A stretch of DNA of 36,528 nt from positions 1 through 36,528 of the forward strand of contig NZ_MSJQ01000168.1 in the NCBI RefSeq assembly GCF_014596515.1. The letters run 5' to 3'. The translations under genes and the position numbers were made by a program. The notes beneath the pieces were generated by a model. That model was not told where the DNA came from. It did not search any database and saw nothing but the letters and a program-made list of their open reading frames with translations. Every line of letters starts with the position of its first letter. Position 1 is the stretch's first letter. Shown here one piece after another: positions 23,445 to 32,275 of this stretch. Origin of the DNA: Streptomyces sp. CBMA156. GTDB taxonomy: Bacteria; Actinomycetota; Actinomycetes; Streptomycetales; Streptomycetaceae.

Positions 23445-26219
23445 CTACTGGTTGCGGTAGTAGCCGAAGAGGTCGGCGATGACGTGGGTCGTGCCGGAGT
23501 TGTTGGCGATGTCGAACCGGCCCTGGGGGTCCACCGGGATGGTGGTGTGGTTGGGGACGTCCAGGCCCGGGCTGGCGTTGAGGTTGCTGGTGCCGGGCTT
23601 GGCCGTGCCGGTGGCCCAGGCGGTGAGGTGGGTGGGCTCCGTGGTCCCGGTCGCCGTCAGGTTGACCACCGCGGCGGTCGCCCCGGCGGGCACGCCGCCG
23701 ACCGTACGGCTGGAGAACGGACCGAACGGGCCGCTGTCCCGCGAGTCCAGCAGGCGGCTCGGCGTGACCGGGGTGAACAGGCCCTTGCCGTCCGGGCCGT
23801 AGTAGCCGAAGACGTCGACCACCAGGTGGGTGGCGGCCGCGTTGGTGAAGAGCTCGACGCTGCCGTCCGCGCCCAGCGGGACCACCACCTGGTTGGGGAT
23901 GTTCCGGCCGGGGACGGTGTTGAGGTTGGAACCGGCCGCGGGGCGCTGGGTGCCGCCGGGGTAGGCCGCGACGAAGCCCGCCGAGGTGGACCCGGTGGCC
24001 GTCACGTTGAGCACCGCCGAGGTCGCGTTCGCCGGCACACCGCCGGAGCCGGCGACCTTCAGCCGGCGGGCGCTGCCCGAGGTCAGCGGGTTGTCGTCGG
24101 AGCGGGTGTCCAGCAGCCGGGCCGGGGCGACGGAGGCGAACCGGTCGGTGCTGCCGGCCGTGAAGTAGCCGAGCACGTCGGCGATGGCGTGCACGTAGCC
24201 GGAGTTGTTGCGGATCACCACCGTGCCGTTCGGGCCGACCGGCACGGTCACCAGGTTGGCGACGTCCTGGCCGGGGCCGAAGTTCACGTTCGAGGTGGCC
24301 GGCCGGGCGGCGGCGGACGGGTAGACGTCCAGGTGGCTGGTGGCGGTGCCCTGGGTGGCGGTCAGGTTGATCACCACGGCGGTGGCGTTCACGGGCACCA
24401 GGTTGCCGGCCGAGCCGGAGACCCGGTTGCGCACGTCCAGGTCGACGGTCTCGCCGGGGCCGATCCGCGGGTAGCGGCCGCCGGGCTGGCGGGTGTCCAT
24501 GATCCGGGTCGGCGTGATGGCGGTGAAGCCGGACGGGGCGTAGTCGACGGTGACCTGCCGGGTGCTGGTCACGGTCGCGCCGGAGTCGTCGGTGACGGTG
24601 GACTTCACGGTGTACGTGCCGGGCTTGGCGTACACGTGGCGCTCGGTGAAGTAGCCCTCGTTCGGCTTGGCCGGGCCGTCGCCGAAGTCGAAGGAGTAGC
24701 CGCTGATCCGCCACGGGCTGGTCGTGGTGACCTCGGCCCTGACCGCCAGCGGGTCGCTGCTGGTGTCCTGGTCCACCGCGAGGGAAGCGGTGAGCGGCTT
24801 GTCCTCGCCCGCCTGGACCGGCCAGGACAGCTCGCCGGATACCGAGCCGCCGAGGCCGTCGGTGACCGTGACCTTCGGCCGGTAGTCGCCGGGAGCGGTG
24901 TAGGTGTGGCGGACCGTCGGCTCGGCGGAGGTCACCGGATCGGTGCCGTCGGCGAAGTCGAAGGTGTAGCCGAGCGTCGTCTTCCAGGTGTTGGTCGCCG
25001 TCGCGGTGAGCTCGACGGTGAAAGGCGCGGGGCCGGTCGGGGCCTCGTGCACGGTCCCGCGCGCGTCCAGCCGGACCTCCTGGAGGCCGACGACCTCGTA
25101 CGCGCCGCGGTCCCGGTAGCCGCCGTCCGGCCCGGTGTTGGCGACCTCCGGGTGGTCGACCGCTCCGTGGCCGAGCAGGTCGACGGCAGGAGTGCCGGGC
25201 GTCTGCGGGCCGGCGGAGTCGATCGCGGTGCCTGCGGCCGGGCCGGTGGCGGCCTTGGGGACGGACAGCGGCCAGAAGGCGTCGTCGAACTGCACGTAGC
25301 CGTTCAGGTCGTGCCTGCCCTGGCCGGTGGCGGCCAGGAGGTCAGCGGGGGTCTTGTAGACGGCACCGGCCCACTTGTAGGTGTCGGCGGCGGGCCATCG
25401 CAGGGTGTTGTGGTCGAGGATGGTCCCCGCCGTCGAGCCGGCGGACACCTGGACGGTGCCCAGGGCCACGACGTTGTCGGTGATCGTGGCATGGTCGGAC
25501 GAGCCGGCCAGATCGAGGACGACCGAGGTGTTCCACGTCGTGTGCGTGGTGTTGTGGGTGATCGTCGCGCCGGGGGCGTCGGTCAGCGAGACCGACGAAC
25601 CGTACACGGTGACGAAGTCGTTCCCGGCGATCACCGTCCCGGTGACACCCGGGCCGGCCGTCACACCGCCGCTCGTCCCGCGGACGACCGACCGCTCGAC
25701 CCGGACACGGTCGCTGGGCCCGGTGATCCTCACGGCCGGCCGGACGGCCGCGTTGTTCTCCTGCTCGATCCAGTTGCCCGAGAGCTCGACCCGGCTGACG
25801 CCGTCGAGCTCGAAGCCGGGCACGTCGAAGCCGGAGAACACGATGTCGTGCTGGCCGGAAATCTTCACCGGCTGCCGCAGCGGACCGGAGATGGACGGGA
25901 TGTCCGGCGACTTGCCGAGACGGCCCGCGCCGCGGAAGGTGATCGGCTTGCCGGGCTCTCCGGAGCGCCGGACGGTCACGTCCTCGATGTAGCTGTTCTG
26001 CGCGACCTCCACGGTCTGGCCCGGCAGCACCCGGTCCGCGGCGGCCTGGATGGTGCAGAACGGCACGGCCCGAGTGCCGGGGCCGTTGTCGTCGCAGGTG
26101 GCGCCGTGGTCCTTCACGTACAGCACGGCGGTCGGTTCGGCAGCCACCGCGGGCAGTGGCAGGCCCACCACCGCGGAGATCACGGCGGCGCTCAGGCCGG
26201 CCGCATGACGGATGCGCAC
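23445..26219 (-). CDS. large secreted protein: beta-helix, two PKD domains and three repeated modules
   Basis: 924 aa from GTG at 26219 (GGGGGG about 9 nt upstream); a TTG 27 nt further upstream is an alternative. Signal peptide about 1-27 (AAVISAVVGLPLPAVAAEP). Residues about 30-380 are a right-handed parallel beta-helix: CTIQAAADRVLPGQTVEV opens it, as in pectate-lyase-like proteins, with ITGPSDRVRVERSVV and ATITDNVV coils. Two PKD domains follow (YTFDFADGT with VRHTYTAPGDYRPKVTVTD, and YSFDFGDGP with RHVYAKPGTYTVKSTVTD). The last 350 residues are three modules (TPTRIMDTR, APARLLDTR, TPSRLLDSR; each ending in a G-Y-(F/Y) strand) like those of the protein at 21593-22900. No catalytic residues are assignable. 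A polysaccharide-binding or degrading surface protein is plausible. Confidence 0.85.
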   Translation of the reverse strand: MRIRHAAGLSAAVISAVVGLPLPAVAAEPTAVLYVKDHGATCDDNGPGTRAVPFCTIQAAADRVLPGQTVEVAQNSYIEDVTVRRSGEPGKPITFRGAGRLGKSPDIPSISGPLRQPVKISGQHDIVFSGFDVPGFELDGVSRVELSGNWIEQENNAAVRPAVRITGPSDRVRVERSVVRGTSGGVTAGPGVTGTVIAGNDFVTVYGSSVSLTDAPGATITHNTTHTTWNTSVVLDLAGSSDHATITDNVVALGTVQVSAGSTAGTILDHNTLRWPAADTYKWAGAVYKTPADLLAATGQGRHDLNGYVQFDDAFWPLSVPKAATGPAAGTAIDSAGPQTPGTPAVDLLGHGAVDHPEVANTGPDGGYRDRGAYEVVGLQEVRLDARGTVHEAPTGPAPFTVELTATATNTWKTTLGYTFDFADGTDPVTSAEPTVRHTYTAPGDYRPKVTVTDGLGGSVSGELSWPVQAGEDKPLTASLAVDQDTSSDPLAVRAEVTTTSPWRISGYSFDFGDGPAKPNEGYFTERHVYAKPGTYTVKSTVTDDSGATVTSTRQVTVDYAPSGFTAITPTRIMDTRQPGGRYPRIGPGETVDLDVRNRVSGSAGNLVPVNATAVVINLTATQGTATSHLDVYPSAAARPATSNVNFGPGQDVANLVTVPVGPNGTVVIRNNSGYVHAIADVLGYFTAGSTDRFASVAPARLLDTRSDDNPLTSGSARRLKVAGSGGVPANATSAVLNVTATGSTSAGFVAAYPGGTQRPAAGSNLNTVPGRNIPNQVVVPLGADGSVELFTNAAATHLVVDVFGYYGPDGKGLFTPVTPSRLLDSRDSGPFGPFSSRTVGGVPAGATAAVVNLTATGTTEPTHLTAWATGTAKPGTSNLNASPGLDVPNHTTIPVDPQGRFDIANNSGTTHVIADLFGYYRNQ

Positions 26220-26478
26220 GGTGCGTTTCCCCCCAAGAGTCGTCAAATCCGCGGCACCCCGGGCGGGATGCGGACCCGGATGGGCCGTGCACGCCCTGAT
26301 GGAGTGTCTGCGGAGTATTGGTGAGCATTATGAGGGGGCGGTAGGACACTTTCGGCCGCGGGGTCGGTCGGGGGCGCACTCGGCGCCGTCCGCCGACCGG
26401 CCCGCGACACGCTCTGGACCTGCGGCGATCCGCTCGCTACCGTGTTGGGCGTCGTGTGCAGGCAACACCGCCTGCGAC

Positions 26479-28412
<1,934 letters not shown>

Positions 28413-28424
28413 CCCGGGACACCC

Positions 28425-28458
28425 GAGCGCCGCCCTCGATCACCTCGGGGCGGCGCTC
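28425..28458. terminator. hairpin between thiC and the NTF2-like gene
   Basis: A perfect 11-bp inverted repeat (GAGCGCCGCCC and complement) with a 12-nt loop in the 58-nt gap between convergent stops. Confidence 0.8.
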
Positions 28459-28470
28459 TGTCGTCCTCGG

Positions 28471-28890
28471 CTACTTCTCGGTGCCGGCGAAGACCATGCG
28501 GTGTCCGCGCGCGGTGTCCATGTACTCGCGGACGCGGTGGATCAGCCCGTCACGGAGTTCGAAGACCAGGCAGTAGTCGTTGGCGTAGTGGTTTCCGTCG
28601 GCGGGCGTCGCGGTCATGGTCTCCTCCACCACCACGCGGTCGCCGTCGGCATGGAAACCGTGGAAGGTGACGTCCACGTCACCGGCGAACAGGCGGGAGA
28701 AGTCCTCGGCGAGGAAGCGCGTGATGACTTCCCTGCCGACCAGGTGGCTGGGGCAGTCCAGCGCGGTGGCCGTCGCGTTCCCCGGAGGTGCCAGCCACTC
28801 GGCGTCCTCGGTGAAGACCTCGGAGATCCGGTCGGCGTCGTGGATGGCGAACGCCTTCCAAGCGGCCTGGACGATGTCGTGGCTGCTCAT
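28471..28890 (-). CDS. SnoaL-like / NTF2-fold protein
   Basis: 139 aa, ATG at 28890; the ribosome site is weak. The sequence fits the SnoaL-like cone fold: VQAAWKAFAIHDADRISEVF and FTEDAEWLAPPGN at the start, HLVGREVITRFLAEDFSRLF in the middle, then beta strands DVTFHGFHADGDRVVVEET and NDYCLVFELRDGLIHRVREY with the conserved Tyr-Asp-Thr end (EYMDT). Proteins of this fold act as isomerases, cyclases or small-molecule binders; no specific reaction can be given. Two palindromes GGTCGACC lie 34-63 nt upstream, next to a broken AraC-type regulator gene. Confidence 0.8.
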   Translation of the reverse strand: MSSHDIVQAAWKAFAIHDADRISEVFTEDAEWLAPPGNATATALDCPSHLVGREVITRFLAEDFSRLFAGDVDVTFHGFHADGDRVVVEETMTATPADGNHYANDYCLVFELRDGLIHRVREYMDTARGHRMVFAGTEK

Positions 28891-28923
28891 CGCGTCGCGG
28901 TCGGGGTGGGCGCCGGGCCGGGG

Positions 28924-28953
28924 GGTCGACCGTCCGGTCCCGGCCGGTCGACC
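28924..28953. promoter_or_regulatory. paired palindromes GGTCGACC upstream of the NTF2-like gene
   Basis: Two identical 8-bp palindromes GGTCGACC are spaced 22 bp apart (about 28924-28931 and 28946-28953; allow 1 bp). Their position 34-63 nt upstream of the NTF2-like start suggests an operator for a regulator that binds two sites on one DNA face. Confidence 0.4.
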
Positions 28954-28958
28954 GGGCG

Positions 28959-29288
28959 CCGGCCGCGGTTGCGCGCGAGGCGATCACCGAAGGGGCCCCG
29001 GAGGCCGGAGGGCTCTTCGCACTGGCCGCGCTGCTGGAGGTGTCGCCCTACCGGCTGAGCAGGGTGTTCTCCAGGGAGACGGGCGTCTCGCTGACCCGCT
29101 GCCGCAACCGGGTGCGCGTCGCCCGGGCCATGGACCGGATCGCCGAGGGCGAACCCAGCCTCGCCGACCTGGCGGCACGGCTGGGCTTCGCCGACCAGGC
29201 GCACCTGACTCGCGTCATCCGCGAGCACGTGGGCCACACACCCACGGTGCTGCGTCGCCTGCTCGCCCCCGGTACGCGCACGTCATGA
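28959..29288 (+). pseudogene. C-terminal remnant of an AraC family regulator
   Basis: The frame encodes the C-terminal double-HTH region of an AraC regulator: AREAITEGAPEAGG, LFALAALLEVSPYRLSRVF (first HTH), then RVRVARAMDRIAEGEPSLAD, LAARLGFADQAHLTRVIREH (second HTH) and VGHTPTVLRRLL, stop at 29286-29288. The frame stays open upstream but has no ATG or GTG before 29040. Starting at that GTG would remove the first half of HTH 1. Full-length relatives have about 250-300 residues, so the sensory domain and start are lost. The second HTH looks intact and selection loss may be recent. It is not excluded that translation starts at an unusual codon and yields a short HTH protein. Confidence 0.65.
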
Positions 29289-29397
29289 GCCGCTGATGTT
29301 CGCGGCCGACACATGATCGAACCGGTTTTCACCCGAATGGTTGCGGCTTCAGGTCCGCCGGCATGCGAATCGGCCGTGGCGTCGGCACATTGAAAGC

Positions 29398-30381
29398 ATG
29401 CTCGAAGCATACGAGAAGGTATTGGTGACCGGCGGGCTGGGATTCGTCGGACGGCACCTGACCAATTCTCTCCTCTTTCTGGGGAAAGAGGTGACCATCA
29501 TCGACAACGCCAGGACGGCGATGAGTGTGGAACCGCCGTCCGGGGTCACCCTGCACCTGCTCGACATTCGCGAGGGCGACGCCATCGCCGAAGCCGTCGA
29601 CGGTGCGGAACTGGTTTTCCACGTCGCCGCGAACGCCAACGGGACGCTGTCGGTGACGCAGCCGCGTCTGGACTTCGAGATCAATGCCCTCGGCACCGTC
29701 TCCTTCGCCGAGTCCCTGCTCAAGTCGGCCGTCCGCCGGGTCGTCTACGTCTCGTCCGCGTCCGTCTACGGGACGCCGCGGCGGTTCCCGATGGACGAGG
29801 ACCACCCGACGCGGCCGTTCGTGCCGTACGGCGCCTCCAAGCTCAGCGGCGAGATCTCCTGTCTCGCGCTCCACCACGCGTGCGGCCTGCCCGTGGTGGT
29901 GGGCCGGCCGTTCTGCGTCTACGGGCCGGGCGAGAACCCGCACGAGGCGATGGTGGAGGTCGGCCGTTTCCTCCGCTGGCACCTCAACCACCGCCCGATC
30001 CAGATCGTCGGGGACATCGACCGGAAGACCCGGGACTTCGTCCATGTCACCGATCTGGTCCAGGGGTTGCTGACCATCGCCGACCGGGCGGAGCCGGGTG
30101 AGGTCTTCAACATCGGCTCCGGTACGGAGACGTCCATGCGGCAGCTCGTCGGCGCGATCGGCGAGGCGACCGGCGTGACGCCCGAGGTCAGCGTGATCCC
30201 GGAGATCGAGGACGACACCTACCGGCTGGTGGGGGACATCTCGAAGCTCCAGGGGCTGGGCTACCGGCCGGCGGTCGCGCTCACCGAGGGCGTGCGGGAC
30301 GTGGTCGACCACCTCGGCGCGAACCCGGAGCTCCCCGGCAGCCCGACCATCTTCTCCCGCGGCCAGCACGGCGAGTCCTGA
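29398..30381 (+). CDS. NAD-dependent epimerase/dehydratase (extended SDR, sugar-nucleotide type)
   Basis: 327 aa from ATG at 29398; upstream GAAAG is a weak ribosome site, and a 19-residue upstream extension looks non-coding. Rossmann motif VTGGLGFVG at about 10-18, DIRE at the acidic turn, VFHVAANANG, catalytic Ser (VSSASVYG) and Tyr-x3-Lys (PYGASKLSGE). The C-terminal half has GRPFCVYGPGE and the NIGSGTETSM segment, typical of UDP-glucose 4-epimerase or dTDP-glucose dehydratase-like SDRs. Substrate is unknown. The first 100 bases use less GC-rich codons (GCATACGAG, AATTCTCTCCTC) than neighbouring genes, hinting at later acquisition. There are no other sugar-nucleotide genes next to it. Confidence 0.85.
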   Translation: MLEAYEKVLVTGGLGFVGRHLTNSLLFLGKEVTIIDNARTAMSVEPPSGVTLHLLDIREGDAIAEAVDGAELVFHVAANANGTLSVTQPRLDFEINALGTVSFAESLLKSAVRRVVYVSSASVYGTPRRFPMDEDHPTRPFVPYGASKLSGEISCLALHHACGLPVVVGRPFCVYGPGENPHEAMVEVGRFLRWHLNHRPIQIVGDIDRKTRDFVHVTDLVQGLLTIADRAEPGEVFNIGSGTETSMRQLVGAIGEATGVTPEVSVIPEIEDDTYRLVGDISKLQGLGYRPAVALTEGVRDVVDHLGANPELPGSPTIFSRGQHGES

Positions 30382-30438
30382 TCCGGGCTCCGCCGTCCGC
30401 ATCGCCGTCGCCGTTCACCGGCCCGAGCTTGGCGGACA

Positions 30439-30476
30439 CCGCTATATTCAAGAGTGCTGTTGTCTTTATATAGCGG
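30439..30476 (+). promoter_or_regulatory. vapBC promoter/operator inverted repeat
   Basis: CCGCTATAT (30439-30447) pairs perfectly with ATATAGCGG (30468-30476), with 20 bp between. It is an AT-rich island in GC-rich DNA and its right arm overlaps the vapB ribosome site (GGAGG, 30475-30479). This is the usual layout of an operator bound by the VapBC complex. Confidence 0.65.
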
Positions 30477-30484
30477 AGGCGAAT

Positions 30485-30706
30485 ATGAGCGTGACGACCA
30501 TCGATCTGGATGACGACGCCCTGGCGAAGGCTCTCCGCTTCTCCGTGGGCGCGACCAAGAAAGAGGTGGTGAACACCGCCTTGCGCGAGTACGCCGAGAG
30601 ACACGAGCGGGCCGCCCGGCGGGCTCGGCACTTCCAGGCCGCCCAGGAGTGGGACTACGAGGGGCGGCAGCAGCTCCAGGAGGCCGAGAAGCGAGGGGAG
30701 GGATGA
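30485..30706 (+). CDS. vapB: type II antitoxin, VapB family
   Basis: 73 aa, ATG at 30485 with GGAGG 5 nt upstream. The N-terminus MSVTTIDLDDDALAKALRFS and then KKEVVNTALREYAERHERA form the ribbon-helix-helix DNA-binding fold of VapB (DUF2191-type), and the polar C-terminus (FQAAQEWDYEGRQQLQEAEK) is the toxin-binding tail. Antitoxin genes of this kind bind their toxin and repress the operon. It overlaps the toxin start by 4 nt (ATGA). The 9-bp inverted repeat directly upstream is its likely operator. Confidence 0.88.
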   Translation: MSVTTIDLDDDALAKALRFSVGATKKEVVNTALREYAERHERAARRARHFQAAQEWDYEGRQQLQEAEKRGEG

Positions 30707-31122
30707 TCCGCTACCTCGCCGGCTCCACCGCCGTGTGGCGGTTGCTGCGCGAAGAGCATCTGAACGACGCGTGGGGTGAGGACATCGACCTCCGGGTCAT
30801 CGGATCGTGCGCTCCCCAGCGCACCGAGTTCCGGCGCTCCGCCCGCAACCTCGTGCACTACGAGCAGATGGGCGAGATGTTCGCCGACCTGTATCCCGAT
30901 GTGCCGCTGCCGAAGAACACGTGGGCCTGGATCGAGTCCGCCCAGTTCAGGCTCGCTCAGAGCGGCGGAGCGGTCCGGGCGCTGTCCACCGTCGACCTGA
31001 TGGTCTGTGCCACCGCGGCCCACCACGGGCTGATCGTGCTGCACGACGACAACGACTTCGTCACCGTCGCCGGGGTGCTGAGCGATGTGCTCCAGCGCAG
31101 TGTCCGGGACGTTCCGCGCTAG
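30703..31122 (+). CDS. vapC: PIN-domain toxin VapC, with the first catalytic Asp replaced by Gly
   Basis: 139 aa, ATG at 30703 overlapping the vapB stop; GGGGAGGG lies just upstream. The PIN fold is clear: MIRYLAGSTAVWRLL at the start, PQRTEFRRSARN with acidic Glu42, STVDLMVCATAAHHGL with Asp98, and VLHDDNDF with Asp115/116/118. In relatives I recall the first strand reads YL(V)DSSA, where the Asp is the first of the four metal-binding acids. Here position 7 is Gly (codon GGC), which differs from an Asp codon GAC by one base. The nuclease may therefore be weak or dead, leaving a repressor pair or a decaying module. Length is normal and no frameshift is seen. Confidence 0.85.
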   Translation: MIRYLAGSTAVWRLLREEHLNDAWGEDIDLRVIGSCAPQRTEFRRSARNLVHYEQMGEMFADLYPDVPLPKNTWAWIESAQFRLAQSGGAVRALSTVDLMVCATAAHHGLIVLHDDNDFVTVAGVLSDVLQRSVRDVPR

Positions 31123-31250
31123 CCGGCGGGCTGGGGCCGCGGGCCGGGTGGATCCGGCGGAAGAATTTTCCGCGGGGAGCGATGAGTTTTCGGAGCGGCC
31201 CCGGTCTACCCCTGTGCAAGCGACGACGTGACCACGGAGGAGACACCGAG

Positions 31251-31688
31251 ATGACCGAGAACCTGGGCGAGCTGACCATCACCCGCGAGCTGCCGGGCGG
31301 GCCCGCCGCCGCGTTCGAGGCGTACTTCGAGCCGGAGCAGTTCGTCCGCTTCTGGGGGCCGGTCGGCACCCACGTGCCGCTGGAGACCGTGACGATCGAG
31401 GCGCGGGAGGGTGGACGGTACGACAGCACCATGGTGCTCGACGAGACCGGTGAGCGGTACCCGCTGAAGGCCGAGATCACCGGGATCAGGGCCGGCGAGT
31501 TCTTCGCGATGGTGGAGGAGAACACCGGCATGCGGTCCACCCTCACCTTCACCGACCTCGGCGAGGGCGGCACCCGGGTGGTGCTGCACCAGACCGGGGT
31601 GCCGGAGATGTACCGCGGCCCGGAGGCCGAGGCCGGGCTCAACTCCAGCTTCGACCGCCTGGTCGAGCACCTCGCCGGGCGGAACTGA
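31251..31688 (+). CDS. SRPBCC / AHSA1 domain protein
   Basis: 145 aa, ATG at 31251 with GGAGGAG about 8 nt upstream. It opens with ENLGELTITRELPGGPAAAFEAYFEPEQFVRFWGP (in parts ITRELPGGPAAAFEA and EQFVRFWGP), which is typical of activator-of-Hsp90-ATPase-1-like START-fold proteins, and continues with REGGRYDSTMVL and LTFTDLGEGGTRVVLHQTG, ending with the long helix SSFDRLVEHLAG. These are small-molecule binding cavities of unknown ligand, often called for polyketide or stress functions. It is preceded by 128 nt with only a weak 6-bp hairpin (31157-31173) that might end vapBC. Confidence 0.85.
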   Translation: MTENLGELTITRELPGGPAAAFEAYFEPEQFVRFWGPVGTHVPLETVTIEAREGGRYDSTMVLDETGERYPLKAEITGIRAGEFFAMVEENTGMRSTLTFTDLGEGGTRVVLHQTGVPEMYRGPEAEAGLNSSFDRLVEHLAGRN

Positions 31689-31720
31689 CCGGCGCACAGG
31701 GGGAGTTCGGGCCTCTCGGA

Positions 31721-31757
31721 GTGCCGTCCCGGCCCGGTTCGCGGGGCGGGGCGGCAC
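31721..31757. terminator. hairpin between SRPBCC and VOC genes
   Basis: GTGCCGTCCCG (31721-31731) pairs with CGGGGCGGCAC (31747-31757) over 11 bp including one G-U, with a 15-nt loop, in the gap between convergent stops. Confidence 0.6.
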
Positions 31758-31760
31758 CGC

Positions 31761-32147
31761 TCAGTTGGCGGTGTCCTGGGGGTACCAGCGCAGTTCGACC
31801 GTGTTGCCGTCCGGGTCCCTGACGTAGAGGGAGGTGGCGGTGCCGCGGGCGCCGTAGCGGGAGACCGGGCCGTCGAGGACGGTGAAGGTGCCCGCGTCGA
31901 CGACCTCCTGCCAGTCGAGGGGCTCGACGGTGAGACAGATGTGGTCGACGTTGGACTCGTGCCGGGGGCCGTGGATCAGGTCGATGATGGTCTCGGGGGT
32001 GACGCGGACGGAGGGGAAGGACACCTGCCCGGCCCGCCACTCCTCGACCCGGACGGGGGCCAGGCCGAGCAGGCCCTGGTAGAAGGCCAGCGAGCGTTCG
32101 ACGTCGGCGACGTTGAGGACGAGGTGGTCGAAGGCTACGACGCGCAT
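31761..32147 (-). CDS. VOC family protein
   Basis: 128 aa from ATG at 32147. The first beta-alpha-beta-beta-beta unit is VVAFDHLVLNVADVERSLAFYQGLLG, in parts FDHLVLNVADVERSLAFYQ, and the second includes SNVDHICLTVEPLDW and SLYVRDPDGNTVELRWY; the two His and the last Glu are the usual metal ligands. This spacing resembles fosfomycin-resistance-type and glyoxalase-like proteins but no substrate is assignable. A GTG 48 nt further upstream has AGGAGG just before it and would add 16 residues; the ATG is chosen because the fold begins there. Divergent from the LysR gene, which probably controls it through the palindrome at 32235-32261. Confidence 0.85.
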   Translation of the reverse strand: MRVVAFDHLVLNVADVERSLAFYQGLLGLAPVRVEEWRAGQVSFPSVRVTPETIIDLIHGPRHESNVDHICLTVEPLDWQEVVDAGTFTVLDGPVSRYGARGTATSLYVRDPDGNTVELRWYPQDTAN

Positions 32148-32234
32148 GGTGATCGGTTCCGTTCGGGTACGGCTGCTGGGGACGGGTTCCACGATCCTCC
32201 TGGTCGGACGCGGCATCAATGCGAGATGGCCGTA

Positions 32235-32261
32235 CGATCGTTGAGCAGGATTCAACGATCG
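32235..32261. promoter_or_regulatory. LysR-type operator between VOC and LysR genes
   Basis: CGATCGTTGA (32235-32244) and TCAACGATCG (32252-32261) are perfect 10-bp arms around 7 bp. The centre TTGA-N7-TCAA fits the T-N11-A box of LysR regulators. It lies in the 128-nt gap between the divergent starts at 32147 and 32276, 14-40 nt upstream of the LysR start, so it may mediate both autorepression and control of the VOC gene. Confidence 0.8.
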
Positions 32262-32275
32262 AGGGATGGGGCGGG

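Noticed and set aside
23484..26324. Plus-strand 946-codon frame opposite the beta-helix/PKD protein
   Set aside because: Repetitive G/V/H-rich shadow product; the minus strand has a signal peptide, PKD motifs and repeated modules.
31157..31173. Hairpin GCGGAA-GAATT-TTCCGC as terminator of vapBC
   Set aside because: The stem is only 6 bp and AT-rich in the loop, far weaker than the other terminators in the window; mentioned only in passing.
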